A stretch of 16,281 nt of DNA from an uncultured Kiloniellales bacterium (lineage in GTDB: Bacteria; Pseudomonadota; Alphaproteobacteria; Kiloniellales; JAKSDN01): the NCBI GenBank assembly GCA_947259625.1, contig CAMYMY010000052.1:1-16281 (forward strand), read 5' to 3'. Positions 1 through 7,925 of the stretch are shown piece after piece; within the stretch, counting starts at the first letter, position 1; every line of letters begins with the position of its first letter. The notes beneath the pieces are model-generated. The model saw only the letters and a program-made list of their open reading frames with translations. It made no database searches and was not told where the DNA came from. A program made the position numbers and the translations under genes.

Positions 1-823
1 GGTCTGCGCGCTGTTCGACCTGCCCTGCATCGTCTACATGGGCGAGGTCGACATCGAGCGCCAGGCGCCCAACGTGTTCCGCATGAAGCTGCTGGGCGCC
101 GAGGTGCGGCCGGTCTCGAGCGGCTCGCGCACGCTGAAGGACGCCATGAACGAGGCGCTGCGCGACTGGGTAGCCAACGTCGAGAGCACCTTCTACATCA
201 TCGGCACGGTGGCTGGTCCGCACCCCTATCCGGCGATGGTGCGCGACTTCCAGTCGGTGATCGGCCGCGAGACCCGCGAGCAGATCCTCGAGGCCGAGGG
301 CCGGCTGCCGGACAGCCTTGTCGCCTGCATCGGCGGCGGCTCCAACGCGCTCGGCTTGTTCCACCCCTTCCTGGACGAGCAGGACGTGCGCATCATCGGC
401 GTCGAAGCCGCGGGCCACGGCGTAGAGACCGGCGCGCATGCCGCCTCGCTGACCGGCGGGCGGCCGGGCGTGCTGCACGGCAACCGCACCTACCTGCTGC
501 AGGACGACGACGGCCAGATCCTCGAGGCCCATTCGATATCCGCCGGCCTGGACTATCCCGGCATCGGGCCGGAGCATTCCTGGCTGCACGACGTCGGGCG
601 GGTCGAATACGTCTCGGCGACCGACTCCGAGGCGCTCGAGGCGTTTCAACTTTGTTCACGAATGGAAGGCATCATCCCGGCGCTCGAACCGTCGCATGCG
701 CTGGCCCATGTCAGCAGGATCGCGCCCGAGCTACCCAGGGACCATATCATGGTCATGAACATGTGTGGCCGCGGCGACAAGGATGTCTTCACCGTCGCCG
801 ACGCTCTCGGAGTAACGCTGTGA
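1..823 (+). CDS. trpB: Tryptophan synthase beta subunit, 3' part (5' end outside window)
   Basis: TrpB condenses indole with L-serine, using pyridoxal phosphate, to give L-tryptophan; it works as an alpha2-beta2 complex with TrpA in the cytoplasm. The reading frame is open from base 2, so the gene begins left of the window; 273 residues are visible of a family length near 400, and the PLP-binding lysine lies in the missing part. Visible marks are the phosphate-binding loop GGGSNALG (nt 335-358), the segment EGIIPALEPSHALAHV, and the C-terminal GRGDKD motif. The residue before GRGDKD is Cys (NMCGRGDKD), where enteric TrpB has Ser contacting the PLP ring; I believe Cys or Ser both occur in alphaproteobacteria and do not read this as loss of function. 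The TGA stop overlaps the trpA GTG start (GTGA), so the two are translationally coupled. Confidence 0.97.
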   Translation, partial: VCALFDLPCIVYMGEVDIERQAPNVFRMKLLGAEVRPVSSGSRTLKDAMNEALRDWVANVESTFYIIGTVAGPHPYPAMVRDFQSVIGRETREQILEAEGRLPDSLVACIGGGSNALGLFHPFLDEQDVRIIGVEAAGHGVETGAHAASLTGGRPGVLHGNRTYLLQDDDGQILEAHSISAGLDYPGIGPEHSWLHDVGRVEYVSATDSEALEAFQLCSRMEGIIPALEPSHALAHVSRIAPELPRDHIMVMNMCGRGDKDVFTVADALGVTL

Positions 824-1692
824 GCGTTCCGGCGCCCCGGACGGCGGACGGCGGGACGGCGCCCGATTCCGGGCGTATCCGCGAGCGCTTCCAGGCGTTG
901 AAAGAGGCCGGCCGCGGCGGGCTCGTCACCTTCCTCACCGCCGGCGATCCGGATCGCGAGACCTCGTCGCGGATCCTCCGGGGCCTGCCGGCCGCAGGCG
1001 CCGACCTGATCGAGCTCGGCATGCCCTTCACGGATCCCATGGCCGACGGCCCGGCGATCCAGGCCTCGAGCCAGCGGGCGCTCAAGGCGGGCATCAAGCT
1101 GGCCGAGATCCTGGATATGGTGCGGGCCTTTCGTGACGGCGAGGCGGATACGCCGGTCATCCTGATGGGCTACTACAACCCGATCTACAATTACGGCGTC
1201 GAGCGATTCCTCGCCGACGCCAAGGGTGCCGGGGTCGACGGGCTCATCGTGGTCGACCTGCCGCCCGAGGAGGATCGGGAGCTCTGCCTGCCGGCGCTGG
1301 CCGCCGGCATCAACTTCATCCGCCTGGCGACGCCTACCACCGACGATGCGCGCCTGCCAAAGGTTCTGGCGAACACCAGCGGCTTCGTTTATTACGTATC
1401 GATCATGGGCATCACGGGCACGCGCTCAGCGACGGGTGTGGACGTGCGCAGCGCAGTCGAACGCCTCAAGCGGCACACCGACCTGCCGATCGCCGTCGGT
1501 TTCGGCATCAAGACGCCCGACCAGGCGGCCGAGGTCGCGGCGGTGGCCGAGGCGGCCGTGGTCGGCTCCGCGTTGGTCGAGCAGGTGAAGAGCCATCTGG
1601 ACGCCGAAGGCCGGGCCAAGCCCGAACTGGTGGAGACGGTGCTCAAATCGGTTGGCGCCCTGGCCGAGGGTGTCAGGGGCGGGTCGGCGTGA
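820..1692 (+). CDS. trpA: Tryptophan synthase alpha subunit
   Basis: TrpA cleaves indole-3-glycerol phosphate to indole and glyceraldehyde-3-phosphate; indole is channelled to TrpB. The 290-residue product is a TIM barrel. The catalytic pair is visible: Glu65 in IELGMPF and Asp76 in DPMADGPAIQ, 11 residues apart as in the enteric enzyme (Glu49/Asp60). Other family segments are GYYNPIYNYG, VDLPPEE, GITGTRSATG and GFGIKTPDQ. I chose the GTG at 820 because GGAG sits 7 nt upstream (809-812), it overlaps the trpB stop by four bases, and no ATG or GTG occurs before the conserved LVTFLTAGDPD segment. The open frame reaching back to 652 runs inside trpB and is not the N-terminus. About 15 poorly conserved residues precede the usual family start. 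accD follows after 22 nt, so trpBA-accD-folC is probably one operon. Confidence 0.97.
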   Translation: MSVPAPRTADGGTAPDSGRIRERFQALKEAGRGGLVTFLTAGDPDRETSSRILRGLPAAGADLIELGMPFTDPMADGPAIQASSQRALKAGIKLAEILDMVRAFRDGEADTPVILMGYYNPIYNYGVERFLADAKGAGVDGLIVVDLPPEEDRELCLPALAAGINFIRLATPTTDDARLPKVLANTSGFVYYVSIMGITGTRSATGVDVRSAVERLKRHTDLPIAVGFGIKTPDQAAEVAAVAEAAVVGSALVEQVKSHLDAEGRAKPELVETVLKSVGALAEGVRGGSA

Positions 1693-1714
1693 ACCGGTCT
1701 GCGGGCAGGAATCC

Positions 1715-2671
1715 ATGAACTGGATCTCGAATTACGTTCGCCCGAAAATCCGGGCCCTGGTGAAGAAAACCGAGGTCCCGGATAACCTCTGGGAGAAGTG
1801 CCCGGATTGCGGGCAGATGATTTTCCATCGCGAGCTGGAAAGCTGTCTCAGGGTCTGCCCGCACTGCGCCTACCACATGCGCATCGGCGCCGAGGCGCGT
1901 CTGGCCATGCTGTTCGACGACGGCAAGTACAGCCGGGCCGAGCTGCCCGCCATCGCGCACGATCCTCTCAAGTTCCGCGACCGCAAGCGCTATTCCGAAC
2001 GCCTGCGCGAGGCCCTCTCCAAGACCGGCGAGCAGGACGCCATCGTCATCGCTCACGGCGATATGGGCGGCTATCCGACCGTTATCGCGGCCTTCAATTT
2101 CTCCTTCATGGGCGGCTCAATGGGGGTTGCGGTCGGCGAGGGACTCCTGACGGCGGCGCGCCTCGCGGTCGAACAGGCGGCGCCCCTGATCGTCGTGCCG
2201 TCTTCCGGCGGCGCGCGCATGCAGGAAGGCATCCTGTCCCTCATGCAGATGCCGCGCAGCGTCATCGCCGTCGAAATGGTCAAGGAAGCCGGCCTGCCCT
2301 ACATCGTGCTGCTGACCGACCCCACGACCGGCGGAGTTTCCGCTTCCTTCGCCATGCTGGGCGATATCGCGGTCGCCGAGCCGGGCGCGGTCATCGGTTT
2401 TGCCGGTGCCCGGGTCATCGAGGAGACCATTCGCGAGACGCTGCCCGACGGCTTCCAGCGCGCCGAGTACCTGCTGGAGCACGGCATGGTCGACATGGTG
2501 GTCGAGCGGGGCGAGCTGCGCGAGACCCTGATCCGAGTCCTATCCCTGCTGCGCGACAAGACTCCCACGGCCGAGGTGGTGTCCCTCAACGCGGTCGATA
2601 TCGAAATACCCTATGACAAGCCCACCAGCGGCCACCACCCGGATCCCGGGGACGACGCCGAGACCGAGTGA
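1715..2671 (+). CDS. accD: Acetyl-CoA carboxylase carboxyltransferase beta subunit
   Basis: AccD is the beta half of the carboxyltransferase of acetyl-CoA carboxylase. With AccA it moves the carboxyl group from carboxybiotin on AccB to acetyl-CoA, giving malonyl-CoA for fatty-acid synthesis. The 318-residue product starts MNWISNYVRPKI, a usual AccD start in this class. An N-terminal zinc ribbon follows, with Cys29, Cys32, Cys48 and Cys51. The crotonase-fold core shows GGSMGVAVGEG, SSGGARMQEGILSLMQM, DPTTGGVSASFAMLGD and GFAGARVIEET. The C-terminal tail is acidic and variable. The start at 1715 has AGGA 4 nt upstream (1707-1710); the in-frame extension to 1652 lies inside trpA and is rejected. 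The 3' end overlaps the folC start by 59 nt. Linkage of accD to folC and trp genes is common in proteobacteria. Confidence 0.97.
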   Translation: MNWISNYVRPKIRALVKKTEVPDNLWEKCPDCGQMIFHRELESCLRVCPHCAYHMRIGAEARLAMLFDDGKYSRAELPAIAHDPLKFRDRKRYSERLREALSKTGEQDAIVIAHGDMGGYPTVIAAFNFSFMGGSMGVAVGEGLLTAARLAVEQAAPLIVVPSSGGARMQEGILSLMQMPRSVIAVEMVKEAGLPYIVLLTDPTTGGVSASFAMLGDIAVAEPGAVIGFAGARVIEETIRETLPDGFQRAEYLLEHGMVDMVVERGELRETLIRVLSLLRDKTPTAEVVSLNAVDIEIPYDKPTSGHHPDPGDDAETE

Positions 2672-3941
2672 CGCGGTCCTAGACCGCCTCACCCGGCTGC
2701 ACCCCAAGGTTATCGACCTGTCGCTCGGGCGGATCGAGCGCCTGCTCCAGCGCCTAGGCAATCCCGAACGCCAGCTGCCGCCGGTCGTGCATGTCGCGGG
2801 CACCAACGGGAAGGGGTCCGTGATCGCTTATCTGCGTGCCATGCTGGAGGCCGCCGGCCAGCGGGTGCACGTCTATACCTCGCCCCATCTGACGCGCTTC
2901 CACGAGCGCATCCGCCTCGCCGGCAACTTGATCGAGGAGGCCGAGCTGGTCGATCTCCTCGAGGAGTGCGAGACCGCGAACGGCCCATCGCCGATCACCT
3001 TCTTCGAGATCACGACGGCCGCGGCCTTCCTTGCTTTCACCCGCCACCCGGCCGACATCCTACTGCTCGAGACCGGACTGGGCGGCCGGCTGGACGCCAC
3101 CAACGTCGTCGAGCGGCCGCGGCTTTCCGTGATCACGCCGGTCTCCATCGATCACGTCCAGTTCTTGGGCGACACCCTGGAAGCGATCGCCGCCGAGAAA
3201 GCCGGCATCCTGAAGCGGGGCGTGCCGGCGGTGATCGGCCCGCAGACCGCCGAAGCGCTCGCGGTCATCGAGTCGCAGGCGGCCGCGGTCGGCGCCCCTT
3301 TGTCCCGCGCCGGACCGGACTGGCGGTTCGAGCCGAACGACCGCGGGTTCATGTTTGTCGAAGGCGGCACGCGCCGGGACTTCGCCCGGCCGGCCCTCTT
3401 GGGGGGCCATCAGATCGAAAATGCCGCCATGGCTCTCGCCGCAACCGGTTGGCTCGAGGGTTTTGGGTTGGACGACAGGGCGCTCGACCGAGGCCTGTCC
3501 GAAGCCCATTGGCCCGGCCGCTTGCAGACCTTGAAGCACGGGCCGCTCCCGGCCCTTCTACCGGACGGCTGGGAGCTGTGGCTCGACGGCGGGCACAACG
3601 CCGCTGCCGGTTTAGCGCTGGCAAGGGAACTCGGCCGCCGGCGCGAGCAGACGCTCCACCTGATCTTCGGGATGATGAACTCCAAGGCAGCCAAGGACTT
3701 CTTGAAACCGCTCGCGCCACTGGCTCAATCGCTTCATGCCGTCGCCATCCCCGGCGAGCCGAACTCGCTCTCGGCCGAGGCGGCCTCGGACGAGGCCAGG
3801 GCCGCCGGCTTTGCGGCCAGCCCCGTCCGTGACGTCGCCGAAGCGCTGGAGCAAATCGTCGCCCGGACGGACAGGCCAGGGCGCGTGTTGATCTGCGGCT
3901 CGCTGTACCTCGCCGGACGGGTGCTCGCGGACAACGTTTGA
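2613..3941 (+). CDS. folC: Bifunctional folylpolyglutamate synthase / dihydrofolate synthase
   Basis: FolC adds L-glutamate to dihydropteroate (making dihydrofolate) and then extends tetrahydrofolate with further glutamates, using ATP; it is a cytosolic Mur-ligase-fold enzyme. The 442-residue length fits the family. The ATP loop GTNGKGS is at residues 63-69, followed by YTSPHLTRFHERI (folate and omega-loop region), ETGLGGRLDATN, SIDHVQFLGDTLEAIAAEKAGI and, in the C-terminal domain, LDGGHN. The end, CGSLYLAGRVL, is typical. The start is less certain than the gene: ATG 2613 overlaps accD by 59 nt and has no clear Shine-Dalgarno sequence, but no in-frame ATG, GTG or TTG lies between it and the conserved SDAVLDRL segment (residues 19-26). 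Translation may therefore depend on coupling to accD. It is the last gene of the plus-strand unit; a terminator follows 20 nt after the stop. Confidence 0.95.
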   Translation: MTSPPAATTRIPGTTPRPSDAVLDRLTRLHPKVIDLSLGRIERLLQRLGNPERQLPPVVHVAGTNGKGSVIAYLRAMLEAAGQRVHVYTSPHLTRFHERIRLAGNLIEEAELVDLLEECETANGPSPITFFEITTAAAFLAFTRHPADILLLETGLGGRLDATNVVERPRLSVITPVSIDHVQFLGDTLEAIAAEKAGILKRGVPAVIGPQTAEALAVIESQAAAVGAPLSRAGPDWRFEPNDRGFMFVEGGTRRDFARPALLGGHQIENAAMALAATGWLEGFGLDDRALDRGLSEAHWPGRLQTLKHGPLPALLPDGWELWLDGGHNAAAGLALARELGRRREQTLHLIFGMMNSKAAKDFLKPLAPLAQSLHAVAIPGEPNSLSAEAASDEARAAGFAASPVRDVAEALEQIVARTDRPGRVLICGSLYLAGRVLADNV

Positions 3942-3961
3942 ACGAACGGCTCCACGAAGAA

Positions 3962-3983
3962 CCCCGCCTGAGGACAGGCGGGG
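3962..3983. terminator. Bidirectional hairpin terminator between folC and trxA
   Basis: A perfect 9-bp GC-rich inverted repeat (CCCCGCCTG / CAGGCGGGG) with a 4-nt loop AGGA lies between two convergent genes, 20 nt after the folC stop and 35 nt after the trxA stop. Short T-rich runs flank it on both strands: CTTTATC downstream in the plus direction and TTCTTC in the minus direction. It can therefore end both transcripts. The T tracts are short, so efficiency cannot be judged from sequence. Confidence 0.85.
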
Positions 3984-4018
3984 CTTTATCTCTCTATGGC
4001 TTTGCTTACGCCGCCGGG

Positions 4019-4339
4019 TCAGATCACCGACTCGACCCATTCGGCGAGCTGGGTCTTGGGCAGGGCCCCGACCTTTGTGGCGGCGACGGCGCCGTCCTTG
4101 AACAGCATCAGTGTCGGAATCCCTCGCACACCGTACTTCTGCGGGGTTGCGGGATTTTCGTCGATGTTCATCTTGGCGACCGTCACCCGGCCGTTCATCT
4201 CTTCGGCGATCTCCTCGAGCGCCGGGGCGATGATCTTGCAGGGACCGCACCATTCGGCCCAGAAGTCGACCAGCACGGGACCGTCGGCCTTCAGTACATC
4301 GTCGTCGAAGCTCTCGTCACTGGTTCTGGTGGTAGTCAT
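4019..4339 (-). CDS. trxA: Thioredoxin
   Basis: Small cytosolic dithiol-disulfide oxidoreductase that keeps protein thiols reduced and donates electrons to enzymes such as ribonucleotide reductase. The product is 106 residues, the standard length for a single-domain thioredoxin. The redox motif WCGPC is at residues 30-34, preceded by VLVDFWAE, and the cis-proline loop GIPT has Pro75, as expected for the fold. There is no signal peptide. ATG 4339 is chosen because GGGA lies 7 nt upstream and translation from there gives the canonical length; the open frame continues upstream to 4591 into addA, which is not thioredoxin-like. It lies 94 nt downstream of addA on the same strand, so it may be read from the addA transcript, from its own promoter in the gap, or both. 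Confidence 0.97.
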   Translation of the reverse strand: MTTTRTSDESFDDDVLKADGPVLVDFWAEWCGPCKIIAPALEEIAEEMNGRVTVAKMNIDENPATPQKYGVRGIPTLMLFKDGAVAATKVGALPKTQLAEWVESVI

Positions 4340-4433
4340 GCAGCTATCCCTGTGGCCGTTATCTGGGGACCGGCCGGGGGGCCGGGACTCGAAACTTAAC
4401 ACGGACCCATTTAGGGGACACCCCCGCACATCG
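4340..4433 (-). promoter_or_regulatory. addA-trxA intergenic leader with GC hairpin
   Basis: This 94-nt gap precedes trxA. It contains a perfect 6-bp inverted repeat, CCGGCC/GGCCGG, with a 4-nt loop (4370-4385) about 30 nt before the trxA start. A weaker 4-bp repeat with a 3-nt loop (GGGG/CCCC, 4414-4424) sits just after the addA stop. Neither is followed by a T run in the minus direction, so neither is a convincing intrinsic terminator. The A/T-richer bases around 4393-4413 could hold a trxA promoter, but I see no clear -35/-10 pair. A leader or promoter role is inferred from position only. Confidence 0.35.
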
Positions 4434-7400
4434 TCAAGGCCCGTGGCCTGCAAGCAGGGCATCGCTGACGTGCATAATTCGCGGACCCTCCGTCCACAAT
4501 AGAAAGCTCTCGATCGGCCGGTCCGGGTATATGCCCGACAAAACAGCGCGATAGGCGGCCATTTGCCGCAGATAGAGCGCGGGCACATCAACCTCGGCCC
4601 GGGGCGCGGGGCGGTTGGTCTTGTAGTCCACGACCAGGATCGCCCGGTCGGTCACCACGAGCCGGTCGACCTGGCCGGAAACCACCTCGATGCCCCGGGC
4701 GCCTTCGATCGTGCCGACGACCGGTACCTCGGCGCGGCTGTGCGGTCCGAACAGCTCGGCGAAGTCCGGATGGTCGAGCACTGCCAGGGTCTCCGCCAGG
4801 ATCTCCGCCTGCTGCGCCTCGTTCAGCCGGTGGACCGGTCCGGCGAGGAAGCGCCGGCCAACCTCGGCACGCCGCGCGGCCGGCAGATCGGGCAGGCTCT
4901 GCAGGAGGCGGTGGACGATCCGCCCGCAGCGAAATCGCAGGCCGTCGTCCGCGCCGAGCGGCGACCGCACCGGCGGCTCGTCCACCGCCGGGCGCGATGG
5001 CGCGAGCGGGCGCGGAGGGGCCGGCTCCGGCGGCGCGGCCTCGCGCGCCCAGGGCGGCAGCCCTGCCGGCGGCCCGGTGTCGATCGCGGCCTCCGGCGCC
5101 TCCTCTGGCTCGGCCGCCTGCGCCGTGGCGAGCCGCAGGCCCGGACCGGCCCAGCCGCCGTCGATCTCGCCGGTGAAATCAAAGTCGACCTCTTCCGCCA
5201 GGACCGGCAGGGCCGACTCGACCAAATGGTACCAGCAGGCTTGCGGCGCCTTGGATCGGGTATTCCAGCCGCAGACATAGAGCCTGTCCTCGGCGCGGGT
5301 CATGGCGACATAGAGCAGGCGGCGGTATTCCTGGTCCTGGGCCTCGGCCGCGGCGGCGCGGGCCCGTTCGGCGGCTGCACCGTCATAGCTCCTGCGGACC
5401 GGCCACAAGGCGAGACCGCCCGCATGCTCCAACCACAGGAGGCCGCGGCCGGCCTGCGGCACCTGCAGGGTGTCGGGGAGGAAGACCACCGGGGCCTGGA
5501 GGCCTTTGGCGCCATGCACGGTCATGACCCGGACCGTGTCGCCGCCGTGCTCCATGTCGCGCTTCACCGCCTGGGCCCCGGCCCCGAGCCAATGCAGGAA
5601 GCCTTCCAGGGACGGCACCTGCTCGCGCTCGAAGGCGAGCGCCAGGGAGAGGAACTCCTCGATCGGGTCGGCCGCCTCGGGGCCGAGACGGGCCAGCAGC
5701 TTTTCCCGCCCTCGCCCGCGGCCGAGCAGCTCGCCGTAGAGTTCGTAGGGTCGGACGTAGTCGGCGCGGGCCTGCAGCGCCGTCAGGATACCGTACGCCG
5801 CCCGGACCGCCTCGTCGCGCTCCGCCCGTCGCGCCAACTCGGCCCAGAGGCTGCCGGAACGGTCATAGGCCAGGTCGAACAGCTGCTCCTCGGTGAGGCC
5901 GATCAGCGGCCCCTTGAGCACCGTGGCCAGGGTCAGGTCGTCTTCGGGCAACAACAGGCTCCGGCCGAGCGCGACCAGGTCCATGACCGCGAGCTGCTCG
6001 GTCAGCACCATACGGTCGACCCCGGCGACCGGCACGTCGTACTGCTTCAGCTCGCGCACCAGCTCCTCGACGAATTCGTTGCGCCGACGCACCAACACCA
6101 GGATGTCCCCGGGCCTGAGCCGCCGGCCCTTGGAGGCGAGCCAGGCCTCGGGGTCATGGGCGCCCTCCTCGGCCCGGGTCCAGCGCCAGATCCGCCGGGC
6201 GATAAGCCTGGCCAGCCGCGTGCGCGGGGCAGCTGCGCCACGCCGCGCCTGGGGCGGCTCCCAGGGCTCGGGCTCGTCCCTTTCTTGGGGCTCGGCCGCA
6301 GGCCACAGCTCGACCTGCCCGGCCTGGCCGACGCGCACCGGGTCGTGGCTGAGCCCCGCCTCGCCGAACAGGACGCCGTCCCGGACCTCCGGAGCGGCAA
6401 AGACTTGGTCGACCACCTGAAGCACCGCCGCCGTCGAGCGGAACGAGACCTCCAGATCGACCTTGTCCCAGCGCCGCCCGGCCTCGCCCGCCCGGCGGGC
6501 GAAATGCGCGCGCATTCCGGCGAAGGCCGCCGGGTCGGCGCGCTGGAAACTGAAGATCGACTGCTTGGCGTCGCCGACCGCGAAGACCGTGCGGACCTCG
6601 TCCCGCGCGCCCGCGCCGGCGAAGAACTCCGCCGAGATGGCCTGGACCACCTGCCACTGTTCCGGGTTGGTGTCCTGGGCCTCGTCGATCAGGATATGAT
6701 CCACCCCGCCGTCCAGCTTGTACAAGACCCAGGCCGCCACACCCGGCCGCGCCAGTAGGTTCCGGGTTTCCAGGATCAGGTCGTCGTAATCCAACAACCC
6801 CCGGGCCCGCTTGTGGCGCCGGTAGGCCCCGAGGATGGCATCGCCCAGATGCAGCAATGCGGCCGTCGCCTCGGCCACGGTAACGGCGTGTAGCCTGGTG
6901 CGCAGCCGCTCGAGCCGCGCGGCCTCGCCGGCCAGGATTTCCTCGGCCCCCGGCAGCGCGGCCAGCGCTTCCTTGTGGATCAGCGCCTTGTAAACTTTGC
7001 CCTCGCCGCCTTTGGTGAAGAAGGCCGAGAGGTACTCCTGAAAGCTCGCGGCCCGGTCCGCCGGCGCGGCCGCGAGCCAGTCTGCGATCACGGCGCCATG
7101 GGCACGGTCGGTCTTGGAGCCTCCGGCCATGGCCTCCGCGGCAAGGCGCAGGCCCATGTGGTCGAAGGCCTGGTCAGCCGAAGCCTCGGCCAGCAGGGTT
7201 GCCACGCTGTCCGCCTCGCCGACCTCCAGCACGCGGCAGAGCGCCGCGATGACCCCCGCGATGCCGCCATGGTCCTGGATCAGCCGGGCCAGGCGGGCCC
7301 GCTCCTTGATCAGCTCGGCCATCAGCTCGGTGAAACCCTGCTCGTGGATATGGGCCGTGACCACGGCGATGGCGTCGGCCAGCGGGCCGCCCTCCGGCAG

Positions 7401-7925
7401 CCGGGCCGCGGCCAGCATTTCCTCCCGCGCCGCCGTCAGCATCTCGGCCGCCGAGCGCTCATCGAGCACCTGGAAGTGCGCCGGCACTCCCGCCTCCAGA
7501 GGGAATCGCCCCAGCAGCGATTGACAGAACGCGTGCAGGGTTTGAATCTTGATGCCGCCGGGCGCGTCCAGCACCCGGGCGAAAAGGCGGCGGGCCGTGG
7601 CCAGCGTGGACTCGTCGGGCACCCGGCCGAGCAGCCCTTCGAGCTCCTCGGCAAGCGATTTGTCGGTCAAGGCCGTCCACTTGGCCAGCCGTGCGGCCAG
7701 GCGGTTGGCCATTTCGGCCGCCGCCGCCTTGGTGAAGGTTAGGCAAAGGATCCGCGCCGGCTCGCTGCCGTGCAACATGAGGCTGAGCACCCGGTCGGTC
7801 AGCACCTTGGTCTTGCCAGTGCCGGCCGAGGCCGCGACCCAGACCGAGGTCTCCGGTTCGGCCGCGCGTCGCTGGGCAGCAGCGGCCTTGCCCGTCTTCT
7901 CGCGGCGCTGGGCGGCGGGACTCAC
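4434..7925 (-). CDS. addA: Double-strand break repair helicase-nuclease AddA
   Basis: AddA is the motor subunit of the AddAB helicase-nuclease, which resects double-strand breaks to load RecA. The 1163-residue product has all UvrD/RecB superfamily 1A motifs: Walker A ASAGTGKT (32-39), LTFTKAAAAEM (62-72), Walker B DEAQD (414-418), VGDAKQSIF (450-458), VSFRST (493-498), then TVHGAKGL and LLYVAMTRAEDRLY. A C-terminal RecB-family nuclease domain follows, with an upstream His in RIVHRLLQ, Asp1087 in GQVDR, Asp1100 and Lys1102 in DYKT, and Gln1121 in YLRQMAAY. The helicase and nuclease sites both look intact. The start is GTG 7925: it overlaps the addB TGA by four bases and has GGAGG 7 nt upstream. 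The extra 48 residues back to 8069 run inside addB in another frame and look low-complexity. Confidence 0.95.
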   Translation of the reverse strand: MSPAAQRREKTGKAAAAQRRAAEPETSVWVAASAGTGKTKVLTDRVLSLMLHGSEPARILCLTFTKAAAAEMANRLAARLAKWTALTDKSLAEELEGLLGRVPDESTLATARRLFARVLDAPGGIKIQTLHAFCQSLLGRFPLEAGVPAHFQVLDERSAAEMLTAAREEMLAAARLPEGGPLADAIAVVTAHIHEQGFTELMAELIKERARLARLIQDHGGIAGVIAALCRVLEVGEADSVATLLAEASADQAFDHMGLRLAAEAMAGGSKTDRAHGAVIADWLAAAPADRAASFQEYLSAFFTKGGEGKVYKALIHKEALAALPGAEEILAGEAARLERLRTRLHAVTVAEATAALLHLGDAILGAYRRHKRARGLLDYDDLILETRNLLARPGVAAWVLYKLDGGVDHILIDEAQDTNPEQWQVVQAISAEFFAGAGARDEVRTVFAVGDAKQSIFSFQRADPAAFAGMRAHFARRAGEAGRRWDKVDLEVSFRSTAAVLQVVDQVFAAPEVRDGVLFGEAGLSHDPVRVGQAGQVELWPAAEPQERDEPEPWEPPQARRGAAAPRTRLARLIARRIWRWTRAEEGAHDPEAWLASKGRRLRPGDILVLVRRRNEFVEELVRELKQYDVPVAGVDRMVLTEQLAVMDLVALGRSLLLPEDDLTLATVLKGPLIGLTEEQLFDLAYDRSGSLWAELARRAERDEAVRAAYGILTALQARADYVRPYELYGELLGRGRGREKLLARLGPEAADPIEEFLSLALAFEREQVPSLEGFLHWLGAGAQAVKRDMEHGGDTVRVMTVHGAKGLQAPVVFLPDTLQVPQAGRGLLWLEHAGGLALWPVRRSYDGAAAERARAAAAEAQDQEYRRLLYVAMTRAEDRLYVCGWNTRSKAPQACWYHLVESALPVLAEEVDFDFTGEIDGGWAGPGLRLATAQAAEPEEAPEAAIDTGPPAGLPPWAREAAPPEPAPPRPLAPSRPAVDEPPVRSPLGADDGLRFRCGRIVHRLLQSLPDLPAARRAEVGRRFLAGPVHRLNEAQQAEILAETLAVLDHPDFAELFGPHSRAEVPVVGTIEGARGIEVVSGQVDRLVVTDRAILVVDYKTNRPAPRAEVDVPALYLRQMAAYRAVLSGIYPDRPIESFLLWTEGPRIMHVSDALLAGHGP

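Noticed and set aside
4563..6758. 731-codon open frame on the plus strand, antisense to addA
   Set aside because: It mirrors the codon pattern of addA. The translation is Gly/Arg/Pro/Gln-rich with no recognisable domain, as expected for a shadow frame in high-GC DNA.
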